Assembly (NCBI GenBank): GCA_027003115.1
Contig: JALWYS010000197.1
Location: 1 to 35,002, forward strand
Reading direction: 5' to 3'
Length of the DNA stretch: 35,002 bases
Origin: Deltaproteobacteria bacterium
GTDB taxonomy: Bacteria; Desulfobacterota; Dissulfuribacteria; Dissulfuribacterales; QOAL01
Shown here piece by piece: positions 7,002 to 15,081 of the stretch. Positions within the stretch are counted from its first letter, which is position 1; every line of letters starts with the position of its first letter. The position numbers and the translations under genes were made by a program. The notes under the pieces are model-generated. The model did no database searches. It saw only the letters and a program-made list of their open reading frames with translations, and had not been told where the DNA came from.

Positions 7002-7880
7002 TCAGGTGGCCTGTTCCCTTATCTTTTGGAGAAGACTTAGGGCCATGCGCTTTACCTCCATGGAATTATCATCTAGCAGGGAAAGGAGCTCTTCCTGGCT
7101 CATAACACCAAGTTCTCCAAGTCTTTCAAGGGCAAGGGCACGGATTTTTCCCCTCTTGTCATTTAGAAGCTCCCTGTAGACGTCCTCGTTTTCAGGCCTG
7201 GCTCCAAGCTGGCCAAGCAGGATGAGGATATCCAGCTTCAAGGCCGGATTCCCGCTTTCTAGCTCCTGCTTGTAAATGGCTGCCACCTCGTCCTCTTTGT
7301 CCTTAAAGCGCCACAAATTAAAAAGAATGGCCCTTTTCTGATCAAAGGAACAGGTCTTCAAACGGTCTGCCAAAAGCCCCATGAGCCTGCTATCCTTAAG
7401 GTTGCATAGGGCGTTAACGGCAACCTCCTGGACCTCAGGGTCAGGCTCATAAATACACTCTATGAGAGGAAGGACCGCAGAAAGGTTGCCCTCCCATCCA
7501 AGGGCCATGATGGCCCTTATCTTTATCTCTTTATCGGAGGCGGAGACATCCTGAACAAGCCGCCTTATAAGGCCTTGGGGGTCATCGAGAAATGGGCCAA
7601 TTACTGCAAGGTGTATTGCAGCCTGATCCCTGAGCTCATCTGGTTCTCCCTGGTCTTTCATAATATCGTAAAGCGGCCAGTATATTTCGTCCTTGGCCAC
7701 GCTTCCAAGAAGAAAGATGATTTGCTTCCTGAGGTTTACATCCCCTGCCCGAAGGGCCTTGAGCAACAGGGGAATGGCCTTGTGCCTCTCCTTGAGTAAC
7801 AGGCCTGGATTTTCCATGTAGCACTTTGCCTGGCTTATTACTCTTTGTGCCAGGTCAAAGGGAATCACCGGTTTTTTCAA
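7002..7880 (-). CDS. HEAT-repeat protein
   Basis: A 292-residue all-helical repeat protein. At least six units of about 30-40 residues are visible, each with a PLL/LL.LL helix pair and a D/G-rich turn (for example KIRAIMALGWEGNLSAVLPL, EVQEVAVNALCNLKDSRLMGLL, KIRALALERLGELG). Such solenoids are protein-protein scaffolds with no catalytic residues. The start is TTG at 7880, overlapping the Hsp70 stop as TTGA, a sign of coupled translation. An adaptor or substrate-presenting role for the Hsp70 upstream is a reasonable inference. The protein ends with a helix LQKIREQAT. Confidence 0.8.
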   Translation of the reverse strand: MKKPVIPFDLAQRVISQAKCYMENPGLLLKERHKAIPLLLKALRAGDVNLRKQIIFLLGSVAKDEIYWPLYDIMKDQGEPDELRDQAAIHLAVIGPFLDDPQGLIRRLVQDVSASDKEIKIRAIMALGWEGNLSAVLPLIECIYEPDPEVQEVAVNALCNLKDSRLMGLLADRLKTCSFDQKRAILFNLWRFKDKEDEVAAIYKQELESGNPALKLDILILLGQLGARPENEDVYRELLNDKRGKIRALALERLGELGVMSQEELLSLLDDNSMEVKRMALSLLQKIREQAT

Positions 7881-9679
7881 TGTCTTACATCAAACTCCAG
7901 ATCGAATTTGACACCCTTTTCCTTTGAAACCAGTGAAAGCGCAAGGGTGCCCACCTCGGTCACCTCTGCCTGGAGGGTGACAGGTATTACGGTTCCAGGC
8001 TCAATGCCGGGCGCTTCCATCTTTGTGCGAAGGGTACTAACTGGCTCTATTTCATGGTCCTTCCAGAAATCAATAAGATCCCCAGGCTGGTCCTCTGGTC
8101 TCTGGCTTGAGCCCATGAACTGAAACTCCACCTCCTGGCCCACAACCAGGCCAAATTCCTTTTCTGGAATATCCACAACGGTTCCCTCTTCAAGCCCCTT
8201 AGGCACAACACAAAGGGCCTTTATCACAGGAGGCATTCCAGGGATGGCAAGCCCGGAGGATTCAACGGCAATATAGTAAGACCTTGCAATTCCCCCGCGT
8301 ATCTTTATACCCTCACCCATCTGGACAAGGCCAAAGTGAGCAGCACCACGGGAGACAGCAAGATCAAGATCCGTCCCCAAAAGCTCCTTTGGGGCCTCTT
8401 CCCCATTGACCCAAGAGCTCAGGATTGACATAACCCTCTGTCTCAAGACCGTGGCCTTGAAAACACCGCCGTTAAAAAGAACTGCAGTGGGTCTTACCGG
8501 GCCGTCCATTCCAAGGGCCTCACCCTGAACAGTCAAGAACCTTGCAAGGTGCCTTGTAACTCCGGTATCGCTACAATAGGGAAGACCCAACTCCTTAAGA
8601 CCCAGTGCCTTTCGTTCAGCCGGCGTGTCTGTTACCTGGCACTCAGGGAAGAAGCCGTCAAGTATCACACGGGTCACGAGCTCCCGGCTGAGACTAGTCC
8701 TTATGGTGCCTCCCACCAGTCCGGACCCTCGCCCAGGGATCACCACTGGTACCTCATCAAGCCCTTCGTCCGCAAGTAGCTTTTCCTTGGCAAGTCTCAC
8801 GTTGTTCCAGAGGCTTTGGAACTGGCCCTGATCCAGGTTATGCCCCTTCTTTTTAAGCTCCTCAAAGAGTACGTGGGTGAGGGTAAGGTCCATATTGTCA
8901 CCGCCAAGAAGCAGGTGCTCACCAACAGCAAGCCTTTCAAGGGTGAGAATATTATCTCTGTTCTCCACCTGAATAAGGCTGAAATCCGATGTCCCGCCTC
9001 CAACATCCACCACAAGAATGATGTCTCCTGGCTCTACCTGTTTCTTCCATTCGTCTCCCATTTTGCTTAGCCAGGCGTAGAATGCTGCCTGAGGCTCTTC
9101 AAGGAGAGTGACATTTGAAAGCCCTGCAGAGTTTGCAGCCTGAACGGTCAAGTCCCTGGCAACTGCATCAAAGGAGGCAGGAATGGTGATATAGACCTTT
9201 TGATCCTCGAGGTTCAGGCCTGCCGCTTTACCCATCTTGTGGTTCCAGGCTGCCTTGAAGTGCCTCAAAAAGGTTGCCGTGGCAACAATGGGAGAAAGCT
9301 TCTGGACGTCTTCAGCAGCATCCAGAGGCAGGATTGGGGCTGTCCTGTCAATACCCTTGTGGCAAAGCCAGCTCTTGGCAGATGCAATAAGACGCCCTGG
9401 CACCTCTGCCCCCCTGATCCTTGCCCATTTTCCAACCACCCGTTCCCCAAAAGGGTCCCAGGGCATAACCAGCCCTCCCCCCTCCTTTTCCCGGACGGTT
9501 GGAAGATATATAAAGGAAGGAAGAAGCTTGTATTCCCTGATTTCTCCTGGCGATTCTATTTGAGGGACATCAAAAACCTCTATGCCACTTTCTTCCTTTT
9601 CAAGGTCCATAAAAGAAAGGACACAGTTTGTTGTCCCCAAGTCTATTCCTATAACAAAACGTGATTTTTCCTCGGACAT
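7877..9679 (-). CDS. Hsp70-family ATPase (non-DnaK type)
   Basis: A 600-residue Hsp70/actin-fold ATPase. Phosphate-1 motif FVIGIDLGTTNCVLSF lies at the N-terminus, phosphate-2 motif VVDVGGGTSDFSLI around residue 220, and the adenosine-site region (AVLFNGGVFKATVLRQR) around residue 400. About 120 residues after the ATPase form a beta-rich region (EFQFMGSSQRPEDQPG, TVIPVTLQAEV) but the helical lid of DnaK is missing, so it belongs to the shorter HSP70-like families. It sits in an operon with DUF2760 upstream (ten bases apart) and HEAT downstream (overlapping), a combination that replaces the DnaJ/GrpE context. Likely role: chaperone-type remodelling of a membrane or envelope client; the client is unknown. 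Confidence 0.85.
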   Translation of the reverse strand: MSEEKSRFVIGIDLGTTNCVLSFMDLEKEESGIEVFDVPQIESPGEIREYKLLPSFIYLPTVREKEGGGLVMPWDPFGERVVGKWARIRGAEVPGRLIASAKSWLCHKGIDRTAPILPLDAAEDVQKLSPIVATATFLRHFKAAWNHKMGKAAGLNLEDQKVYITIPASFDAVARDLTVQAANSAGLSNVTLLEEPQAAFYAWLSKMGDEWKKQVEPGDIILVVDVGGGTSDFSLIQVENRDNILTLERLAVGEHLLLGGDNMDLTLTHVLFEELKKKGHNLDQGQFQSLWNNVRLAKEKLLADEGLDEVPVVIPGRGSGLVGGTIRTSLSRELVTRVILDGFFPECQVTDTPAERKALGLKELGLPYCSDTGVTRHLARFLTVQGEALGMDGPVRPTAVLFNGGVFKATVLRQRVMSILSSWVNGEEAPKELLGTDLDLAVSRGAAHFGLVQMGEGIKIRGGIARSYYIAVESSGLAIPGMPPVIKALCVVPKGLEEGTVVDIPEKEFGLVVGQEVEFQFMGSSQRPEDQPGDLIDFWKDHEIEPVSTLRTKMEAPGIEPGTVIPVTLQAEVTEVGTLALSLVSKEKGVKFDLEFDVRH

Positions 9680-9689
9680 TCGCTGTTTT

Positions 9690-10382
9690 CTACTGAATCT
9701 CTACTTCGGCAGGCGCAATGACATCCGTCTTTTCCTTGCCTGTCCATTTGGGAAGGTTAAGCTTGGTGAACCTCCAGCCGCAGTGACGAATTATTCCCCT
9801 GTATGGAGGCTCTCCATGAAGATTGCCAATGAGGCGTATCTTGGAAGGGTCAAAATCCTCTTCTATCTCTACCTCGCTGCCCTCTCCTGCATCAAGAACG
9901 GGCTTAAGGTCAAGGGTATCCATGAGCGCTGCCCTGCAGCCTCGGTGAACCTCTCTAACCGCTGCCCCTATCTGGGCATCGTCAAAAGGCTCGATATCTT
10001 CCTGCAAGAAATCAATGAGCCGTCCTTCCCGCTGCAAGAGCCCCAAGAGCTGCACAACGGCAACCTCCTTTGGATATAGCTCTTCTACAGCCTTTTCTGG
10101 CTCCTTTTCAGTGGAGGAAGCTTCCTCCTTTTCTTCTTCCTCGGAAGCAGGGGGCTCTACCGCCTTTTCTTCAGGGCCCTCCTTGCCCTTTCCTGACGGG
10201 ATGCTAGCCATGATCAAGGCGAATATGACCCATGCCACCATGGGACCTGCTGCAAGGGCCCAGCCCTCCCAGTTGTTGTCCTTAAGGAAAAGGTCCTGGT
10301 GAAGATAGACGATATAACTGGTCAATCCACTTACACACGCAAAAAGGAAAAAGGATATGGTTAAGATAGTGCCTTTTTTCAT
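9690..10382 (-). CDS. DUF2760 membrane protein
   Basis: A 230-residue protein with two N-terminal membrane segments (ILTISFFLFACVSGLTSYIV and WALAAGPMVAWVIFALIMA), a highly acidic linker (EEEEKEEASSTEKEPEKAVEE), and a C-terminal domain that matches my recollection of DUF2760: VQLLGLLQREGRLIDFLQED, DDAQIGAAVREVHRGCR, and HCGWRFTKLNLP. The DUF2760 domain is known to lie next to Hsp70-like genes; its function is not established. GGAAGG lies eight bases before the ATG. It is the first gene of the operon, with a likely promoter at 10420-10448. Confidence 0.75.
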   Translation of the reverse strand: MKKGTILTISFFLFACVSGLTSYIVYLHQDLFLKDNNWEGWALAAGPMVAWVIFALIMASIPSGKGKEGPEEKAVEPPASEEEEKEEASSTEKEPEKAVEELYPKEVAVVQLLGLLQREGRLIDFLQEDIEPFDDAQIGAAVREVHRGCRAALMDTLDLKPVLDAGEGSEVEIEEDFDPSKIRLIGNLHGEPPYRGIIRHCGWRFTKLNLPKWTGKEKTDVIAPAEVEIQ

Positions 10383-10419
10383 AACGTTGCCTTCCGCATA
10401 TTTTTTAAATTACATCAGG

Positions 10420-10448
10420 ACAATAATTCCAGGTACATGATAGGTCAA
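10420..10448 (-). promoter_or_regulatory. Putative sigma70 promoter of the DUF2760-Hsp70 operon
   Basis: On the minus strand TTGACC (5 of 6 to TTGACA) is followed after 17 bases by TATTGT (4 of 6 to TATAAT), about 40 bases before the DUF2760 start. Position and spacing fit a housekeeping promoter; no heat-shock-type element is obvious. Confidence 0.45.
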
Positions 10449-10501
10449 TACGCCTTCTAGGTTGGAAATCAGCCTTGACTCTTTTTCATCTGGCCTTCTT
10501 T

Positions 10502-11500
10502 TTATCCCTTTTTGATTCTTTTTTTAAGAATGCTATCAGGTGATTTTAGCCTGGAAAGAATAGACCTATCCACCTTGAAGACGTATCCTCTGTCGTCCTT
10601 TAAAATACAGTAGCCTTCCTTTTTCTGAAATCCATAGATAAAGAGGCTATGTTCCTTTCCATTACGGATTTTATAAACAAACCTCGTCCTTTTATCCAAA
10701 GCCTTGACCTCGCCTTTTGGCAAAACATCCTTTGCATAAAGGGGAAAAAACTGATTCAAGATTTTGGATGCATCTTCCTGGCTTATAAGCTGCTTCTTAC
10801 CTTTCAACGTAAAGGCCCACTTCCCCTTTCCGTCTTTTTTATCACCCGTTTGTCTGGAAAGACTCCAGTTAACGGACTTGGACTCAAATCTACACTCTTC
10901 TACGTCTATGGATGTATTTGGAATGACAACCAGATCGATCCACGGTCTTACCTCAATTGGCCCCTTTATCTCGTTTGCCCAGATGTCAAAATCGCCTAAA
11001 AGATCCCTTGATACGAGAAAAACCCTGTTTGAATCGTGCCTTTTTACAAATGAGGTTCCCCAGCTTGGACCCTTTTTGCCAACAACAATCCTGGTGATCT
11101 CTCTTCCGCCTCTTTTAAGGACTATCTCTAGACCTTGGCCCTGGGCCAGCCCAAAATCACCCAGATACTTCTGGCTGCTCGACCGAAGCTCACCTGTAAA
11201 ATCAGAAAGGTCTTTTATCAATTTTTCTACCTTTTTCCCCTTGGCAGGTGCCCAGAAGTCCTGTTCCTCTTGCCTGATATGTACTTCCCATCCATCTTTT
11301 GTCTTTCTAAGCTCCAGCTTCTCGTCACTGTTTGAGCGGGAAAATGCACAGATATAATCGGGACGCCTCTCCTTTATCTCTGGCAAAAGGGTTATGAAAA
11401 CCTTTGCCATTTCCTGGCTCATTGGCCGCTGTTTTAAAAAATAAAGAAAGGTTAGTGAAATAAATATGAGGCCCAGTGCAATCAGCTGCCAAAATCTCAT
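10502..11500 (-). CDS. DUF4340 protein of a Gld-type ABC system
   Basis: A 332-residue protein with one N-terminal membrane anchor (LIALGLIFISLTFLYFL) and a periplasmic beta-rich part. Fragments fit DUF4340: a KLELRKTKDGWEVHI strand pair, KVEKLIKDLSDFTGELRSS, DFGLAQGQGLEIVLKRGGREI, and VVGKKGPSWGTSFVKRHDSNRVFLVS. DUF4340 proteins are typically the last gene of GldA/GldFG-like ABC operons. A strong GGAGG site is six bases before the ATG. The gene begins 16 bases after the fused permease. Likely role: extracytoplasmic accessory subunit. Confidence 0.75.
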   Translation of the reverse strand: MRFWQLIALGLIFISLTFLYFLKQRPMSQEMAKVFITLLPEIKERRPDYICAFSRSNSDEKLELRKTKDGWEVHIRQEEQDFWAPAKGKKVEKLIKDLSDFTGELRSSSQKYLGDFGLAQGQGLEIVLKRGGREITRIVVGKKGPSWGTSFVKRHDSNRVFLVSRDLLGDFDIWANEIKGPIEVRPWIDLVVIPNTSIDVEECRFESKSVNWSLSRQTGDKKDGKGKWAFTLKGKKQLISQEDASKILNQFFPLYAKDVLPKGEVKALDKRTRFVYKIRNGKEHSLFIYGFQKKEGYCILKDDRGYVFKVDRSILSRLKSPDSILKKRIKKG

Positions 11501-11516
11501 TTTTTACCTCCAAAAA

Positions 11517-13976
11517 CTAATTCCATGAAAAGCTGCAATTTTGGCGCGCCCTTTTCCTTTTAATTGCATGAAAAATGCCCAAAAGTGTCCAAAGACATGG
11601 CATTAAGAATATGGTAAAGGCCTTCCACAAAAGCCTTTGGGCAGGGGCTACCTCTCTAATGAACCTTTGCATTTGGCTTTTTGTCCTTATGTGGATAAGC
11701 TCATCGCCTAGGCACATGACATCAATGCAATTTAGGAGAAAGGCGGCATTTGAAAATGCGGAAATGCTGCTATCTGAAAACATCTCGCTTGAGCCGATAA
11801 GGATGAGCCTAGATGTCTTGTTTTCACTTTGTTTCGCATGGCCTTTTTCGTTATCATCCACCTTGTCTTTTTTCCCTGTCTTCTTTGCCTCATCCTTTTC
11901 CTCTTCAGGCCACTTTGGTATGCCCTTTTCTCCAAAGGGGTTCTTGAATTTGCCCTTGAGCATCACGGCGAGTGGCCTTTTGGAAAATTCACTGTTTTTT
12001 GGGGTTAAGTCCTGTCTTGAGAGGTCACCTGGATGAAAGGGCCTTGTCCAGCTGTATGGACTTGTCTCAAATAGGTTCAAAAGCCCGAGTTTCTTTTTGG
12101 CCAGGACCTTTTCATCTATTTCAAGACTGTTGCCCCAAAGATATAGCAGGGCCGACAGGTCACTTGTCACGGAGATCTTTTGATTCATGGAGTCTGGCAG
12201 GACCTTTATCTGCATTGGGAAATCTACCGGAGTCCTAACAAGTGCAGTAAAAAGGCCCACTTGAGTGCTGGACTCAATGGAAAGAACCGCATGTCTTTTG
12301 TCAAAAAGCATCTTTTTGCTTACGCTTATGCCAAGATCCTTCACCAACTTGTTTAGGTTGTTGGACATCTGCTGGGCACTTACAGTTATCGTGCCCTGGG
12401 AATTCGAATAATGGTATTTGTAATGTTGAAAGGCAATGATGACAGGCCTTCCAGAAGCGAGAAAACGCCTTACCTCGAATAACTGCCTCTCATTCAGATC
12501 CCAAGGGCCAAGTATAAAAAGGGCCTTGGCATCATCGGGAATGGGAGAGTTCTTTTTTATCTCCTGTCTTAAGACAGTGTAGCCCTGTGATCTTAGAAGC
12601 TGCTCCACCGTTTGGTAACGATCTACAACCGGCGGAACAGGCTGCCCCATCCTTTGATACATCAGATACATCTGGGGTGGTATCTGCTCCTTTTGAGCAA
12701 CCATCACTACCTTGGGGTTTTCCTTCAAGGTGAGCCGGAAAATCTTTGAGACAATGTCATATTCAAGGCTTCCCAGGGAGTCTGGCAGTACCTGGGGGAT
12801 GATTTCATCCTTCTTGTCAAGGTAGGAAAGCTGAAGGGCAGAATAGATCCTCTTTATATTCAATGCGTCCTTTTCAATGGTCTGGGCATTAAAAGGAAGT
12901 ATCCCCTTTTTCCGAAGTTCATCCCGCTCCTTCTGAGAAAGATTGTCTGGATCAACTATCTTGTAGGTAAATTTTGGAGAAAGTCTGGACAATTCATAAA
13001 GGATATCCCCCACATCCCTTGACATCTCCTTCATGGCCGTCGGCATCTTGTCTGGAGAAGAGCAGTAATAGATCACTGATATGGGGACCTTGAGCCTGGA
13101 TAGAACCTTTTTTGTGGACTCTGAAACCGTGTATATCTTGTTTTCCGTAATATCAAAACGGGGAAGTCTGACGTCAAAAAGTAGGGCATTAAGAAAAACG
13201 GCAATGCCAAAAAGCATTAAGACTCCAAAAGTGAATCCCCTTTGAATGCGAAGTTTAAGGAGGCCTTCAAGGGTCAGGATATTGATTGTGAGAAAAACTA
13301 TCGTGTAGGAAAGGAAAAAGACCATGTCCCCTACGTCAATAACTCCCTTTGCAAAGGAAGCAAAATGGCTCTGTATCCCAAGGCTGTGGCGCAAAAAGGT
13401 GCCAAGGCCAGGGACCCAGCCGTCAATAAAGGTTGAAAAAAACTCTGTTCCAGCCAGAAAGCAGAAGAACCCTGCCACAAGGCCAAGGATGAATGCCACT
13501 ATCTGGTCCTTGAAAAAGGCAGATATGGCCATACCCAGAGAAAGCAGGAAGGCCAGTAACAAAATGCTTCCAACATAGCCTCCAATTATTGGCCCCATGT
13601 CGGGATCGCCAAGAAAATGGAGCATTATGGGAATGGTGACAGTGCTGAGCATGGCAAGGGAGCAAAAGATAAGGGAGGCCAGAAACTTACCAAGTACAAG
13701 CCCTGTACTTGAGACCGGAAGACTGAAAAGCAGGCCCAGAGTGCCCTTTCCGCTTTCTTCTGCCCAAAGCCTCATGGTTATTGCAGGGACAAATATTATG
13801 AGAATAAGGGGCAGGTTGGAAAAAAAGGCCCTCATATCGCATAGGCCTGCCACGAAAAATGGAGTCATGAAAAGGCCTGAAGCCACTATCAAGAAGACGC
13901 CAATAAATACGTAGGCCACCGGAGAGTTGAAATAGGAATGAAGTTCCTTTCTGGAAAGGGTTAAGGAAAGGCTCAT
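11517..13976 (-). CDS. ABC-2 permease fused to a GldG-like auxiliary domain (GldF-GldG fusion)
   Basis: An 819-residue two-part protein. Residues 1-250 are an ABC-2-type permease (GldF-like) with about six membrane segments and the TMRLWAEESGKGTLGLLFSLPV stretch typical of that group. A further membrane segment (GVLMLFGIAVFLNALLF) leads into a large extracytoplasmic domain starting RFDITENKIYTVSESTKKVL, a signature of GldG/'ABC transporter auxiliary' domains, with FILGPWDLNERQLFEVRRFLASGRPVII in the middle. A Lys/Glu-rich segment (about 690-725) precedes a final membrane helix (AFTIFLMPCLWTLLGIFHAI). The ATPase gene overlaps its start by four bases (ATGA). In gliding bacteria GldA/F/G act in motility, but the operon type is widespread and the substrate here is unknown. 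Confidence 0.85.
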   Translation of the reverse strand: MSLSLTLSRKELHSYFNSPVAYVFIGVFLIVASGLFMTPFFVAGLCDMRAFFSNLPLILIIFVPAITMRLWAEESGKGTLGLLFSLPVSSTGLVLGKFLASLIFCSLAMLSTVTIPIMLHFLGDPDMGPIIGGYVGSILLLAFLLSLGMAISAFFKDQIVAFILGLVAGFFCFLAGTEFFSTFIDGWVPGLGTFLRHSLGIQSHFASFAKGVIDVGDMVFFLSYTIVFLTINILTLEGLLKLRIQRGFTFGVLMLFGIAVFLNALLFDVRLPRFDITENKIYTVSESTKKVLSRLKVPISVIYYCSSPDKMPTAMKEMSRDVGDILYELSRLSPKFTYKIVDPDNLSQKERDELRKKGILPFNAQTIEKDALNIKRIYSALQLSYLDKKDEIIPQVLPDSLGSLEYDIVSKIFRLTLKENPKVVMVAQKEQIPPQMYLMYQRMGQPVPPVVDRYQTVEQLLRSQGYTVLRQEIKKNSPIPDDAKALFILGPWDLNERQLFEVRRFLASGRPVIIAFQHYKYHYSNSQGTITVSAQQMSNNLNKLVKDLGISVSKKMLFDKRHAVLSIESSTQVGLFTALVRTPVDFPMQIKVLPDSMNQKISVTSDLSALLYLWGNSLEIDEKVLAKKKLGLLNLFETSPYSWTRPFHPGDLSRQDLTPKNSEFSKRPLAVMLKGKFKNPFGEKGIPKWPEEEKDEAKKTGKKDKVDDNEKGHAKQSENKTSRLILIGSSEMFSDSSISAFSNAAFLLNCIDVMCLGDELIHIRTKSQMQRFIREVAPAQRLLWKAFTIFLMPCLWTLLGIFHAIKRKRARQNCSFSWN

Positions 13977-14929
13977 GATATCCCCTCCTTTTCCTTCTTC
14001 GTCTTTGCATCTTTATGCAAAAGGGCAGAAAAAATCTCTTCAAGGTCCCTCTTTTCCTCGGTTAACTCTAGTATCTTCATTGACCTTTCAAGTGCAAGGC
14101 CAGCAATCTTCTCTCTTACTGGTTCAGGTTCCTTGGTGGTAATGAGGAATGCGTCCCTGTCTCGGCTTACCATTGCTTTATGTGGCGCGAGCAGTTCATT
14201 GAGTTCTTTGATGCCAATGCCATCTTTGGGTGAAAAAACGACCCTCAGATTGGTCTCAGGAAAGACCCTTTTTGAAAGCTCATCAAGTCGTCCATCTGCC
14301 GTGATGCGACCGCCGTTAATGACCACTGCCCTGTCCGTAACAGCCTTTATCTCCTGAAGGATATGACTGCTAAAAAGTATGGCCTTGTCTTTTGCCAGGC
14401 CCTTTACGAGCTGTCGAATCTCCATGATCTGAAGGGGATCAAGCCCAGAAGTTGGCTCATCCAGAATGAGTACAGGAGGGTCATGAATCAGGGCCTGAGC
14501 AAGCCCTACCCTCTGCCTGTAACCCTTTGAGAGCTCTGAAATGGGTCTGCACCATACGGGCGTAAGTCCGCAGTTTTCGCATACCCACTCAAGTCTTTCC
14601 CTTAGATTTTTGCCCTTTATACCTCGGGATCTTGCCGTGAAATCCAGATATTCCCTAACCTCCATGTCATCGTACAAAGGGGCCTGTTCTGGCAAAAATC
14701 CCAGCTCTTTTCTGACAAGCAGGGATTCTTTAGATATGTCGTGCCCGTTTACTGTGGCGGTACCCGAGGTTGGATGTATCTGTGTGGCAAGTATCTTCAT
14801 TATGGTGGATTTGCCAGCACCATTTGGACCTACAAGGCCTACAATCTCACCTTTTTGGACCCGGAAGCTGCAGTTTTCAACAGCCCTAACGCTACCGTAA
14901 CTCATAGACAAGTTCTGGACATCTATCAT
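13973..14929 (-). CDS. GldA-like ABC transporter ATP-binding protein
   Basis: ATPase subunit of the Gld-type ABC system. Walker A is GPNGAGKST, the signature is LSKGYRQRVGLAQAL (LSKGY in place of LSGGQ, usual for ABC-2 ATPases), Walker B is VLILDEPTSGLDP, and the switch His is in LFSSHIL. The C-terminal part (about 220-310) is a DUF4162-like extension common in this group. The ORF track begins 14 codons earlier, but ATG at 14929 (MIDVQNLSMSYG) is preceded by TTGGAGGTTCAGG, a strong ribosome site, so I use that start (318 residues). It overlaps the permease by four bases. Confidence 0.9.
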   Translation of the reverse strand: MIDVQNLSMSYGSVRAVENCSFRVQKGEIVGLVGPNGAGKSTIMKILATQIHPTSGTATVNGHDISKESLLVRKELGFLPEQAPLYDDMEVREYLDFTARSRGIKGKNLRERLEWVCENCGLTPVWCRPISELSKGYRQRVGLAQALIHDPPVLILDEPTSGLDPLQIMEIRQLVKGLAKDKAILFSSHILQEIKAVTDRAVVINGGRITADGRLDELSKRVFPETNLRVVFSPKDGIGIKELNELLAPHKAMVSRDRDAFLITTKEPEPVREKIAGLALERSMKILELTEEKRDLEEIFSALLHKDAKTKKEKEGIS

Positions 14930-14956
14930 CCTGAACCTCCAACGAGTTCTTGACCA

Positions 14957-14969
14957 GGGCCAATGGCCC
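14957..14969. promoter_or_regulatory. 13-bp palindrome GGGCCAATGGCCC in the ABC-operon leader
   Basis: GGGCCA and TGGCCC are perfect reverse complements around a single central base. It lies between the predicted promoter and the start of the ATPase gene, where a dimeric repressor site or a leader element would be expected. The one-base centre makes an RNA hairpin unlikely. Function is unknown. Confidence 0.35.
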
Positions 14970-14989
14970 AAAATTTTTTGGACCTAGAA

Positions 14990-15017
14990 AATTTATTTCC
15001 TAAAGGGACCTTGTCAA
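14990..15017 (-). promoter_or_regulatory. Putative sigma70 promoter of the Gld-type ABC operon
   Basis: On the minus strand a perfect TTGACA (15012-15017) is followed after 16 bases by TAAATT (14990-14995). It lies about 60 bases before the ATPase start, with a palindrome between it and the gene. Confidence 0.5.
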
Positions 15018-15081
15018 GGAGGAGTCATGACATGATTCTTAAAAGAAAGGCAAGTGATTAGAATTTTTAAATGAGGGCTGA

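Noticed and set aside
9690-10382. Heat-shock (CIRCE or sigma32-like) control of the Hsp70 operon
   Set aside because: The upstream region shows only a sigma70-like promoter; no CIRCE inverted repeat or clear sigma32 motif is present.
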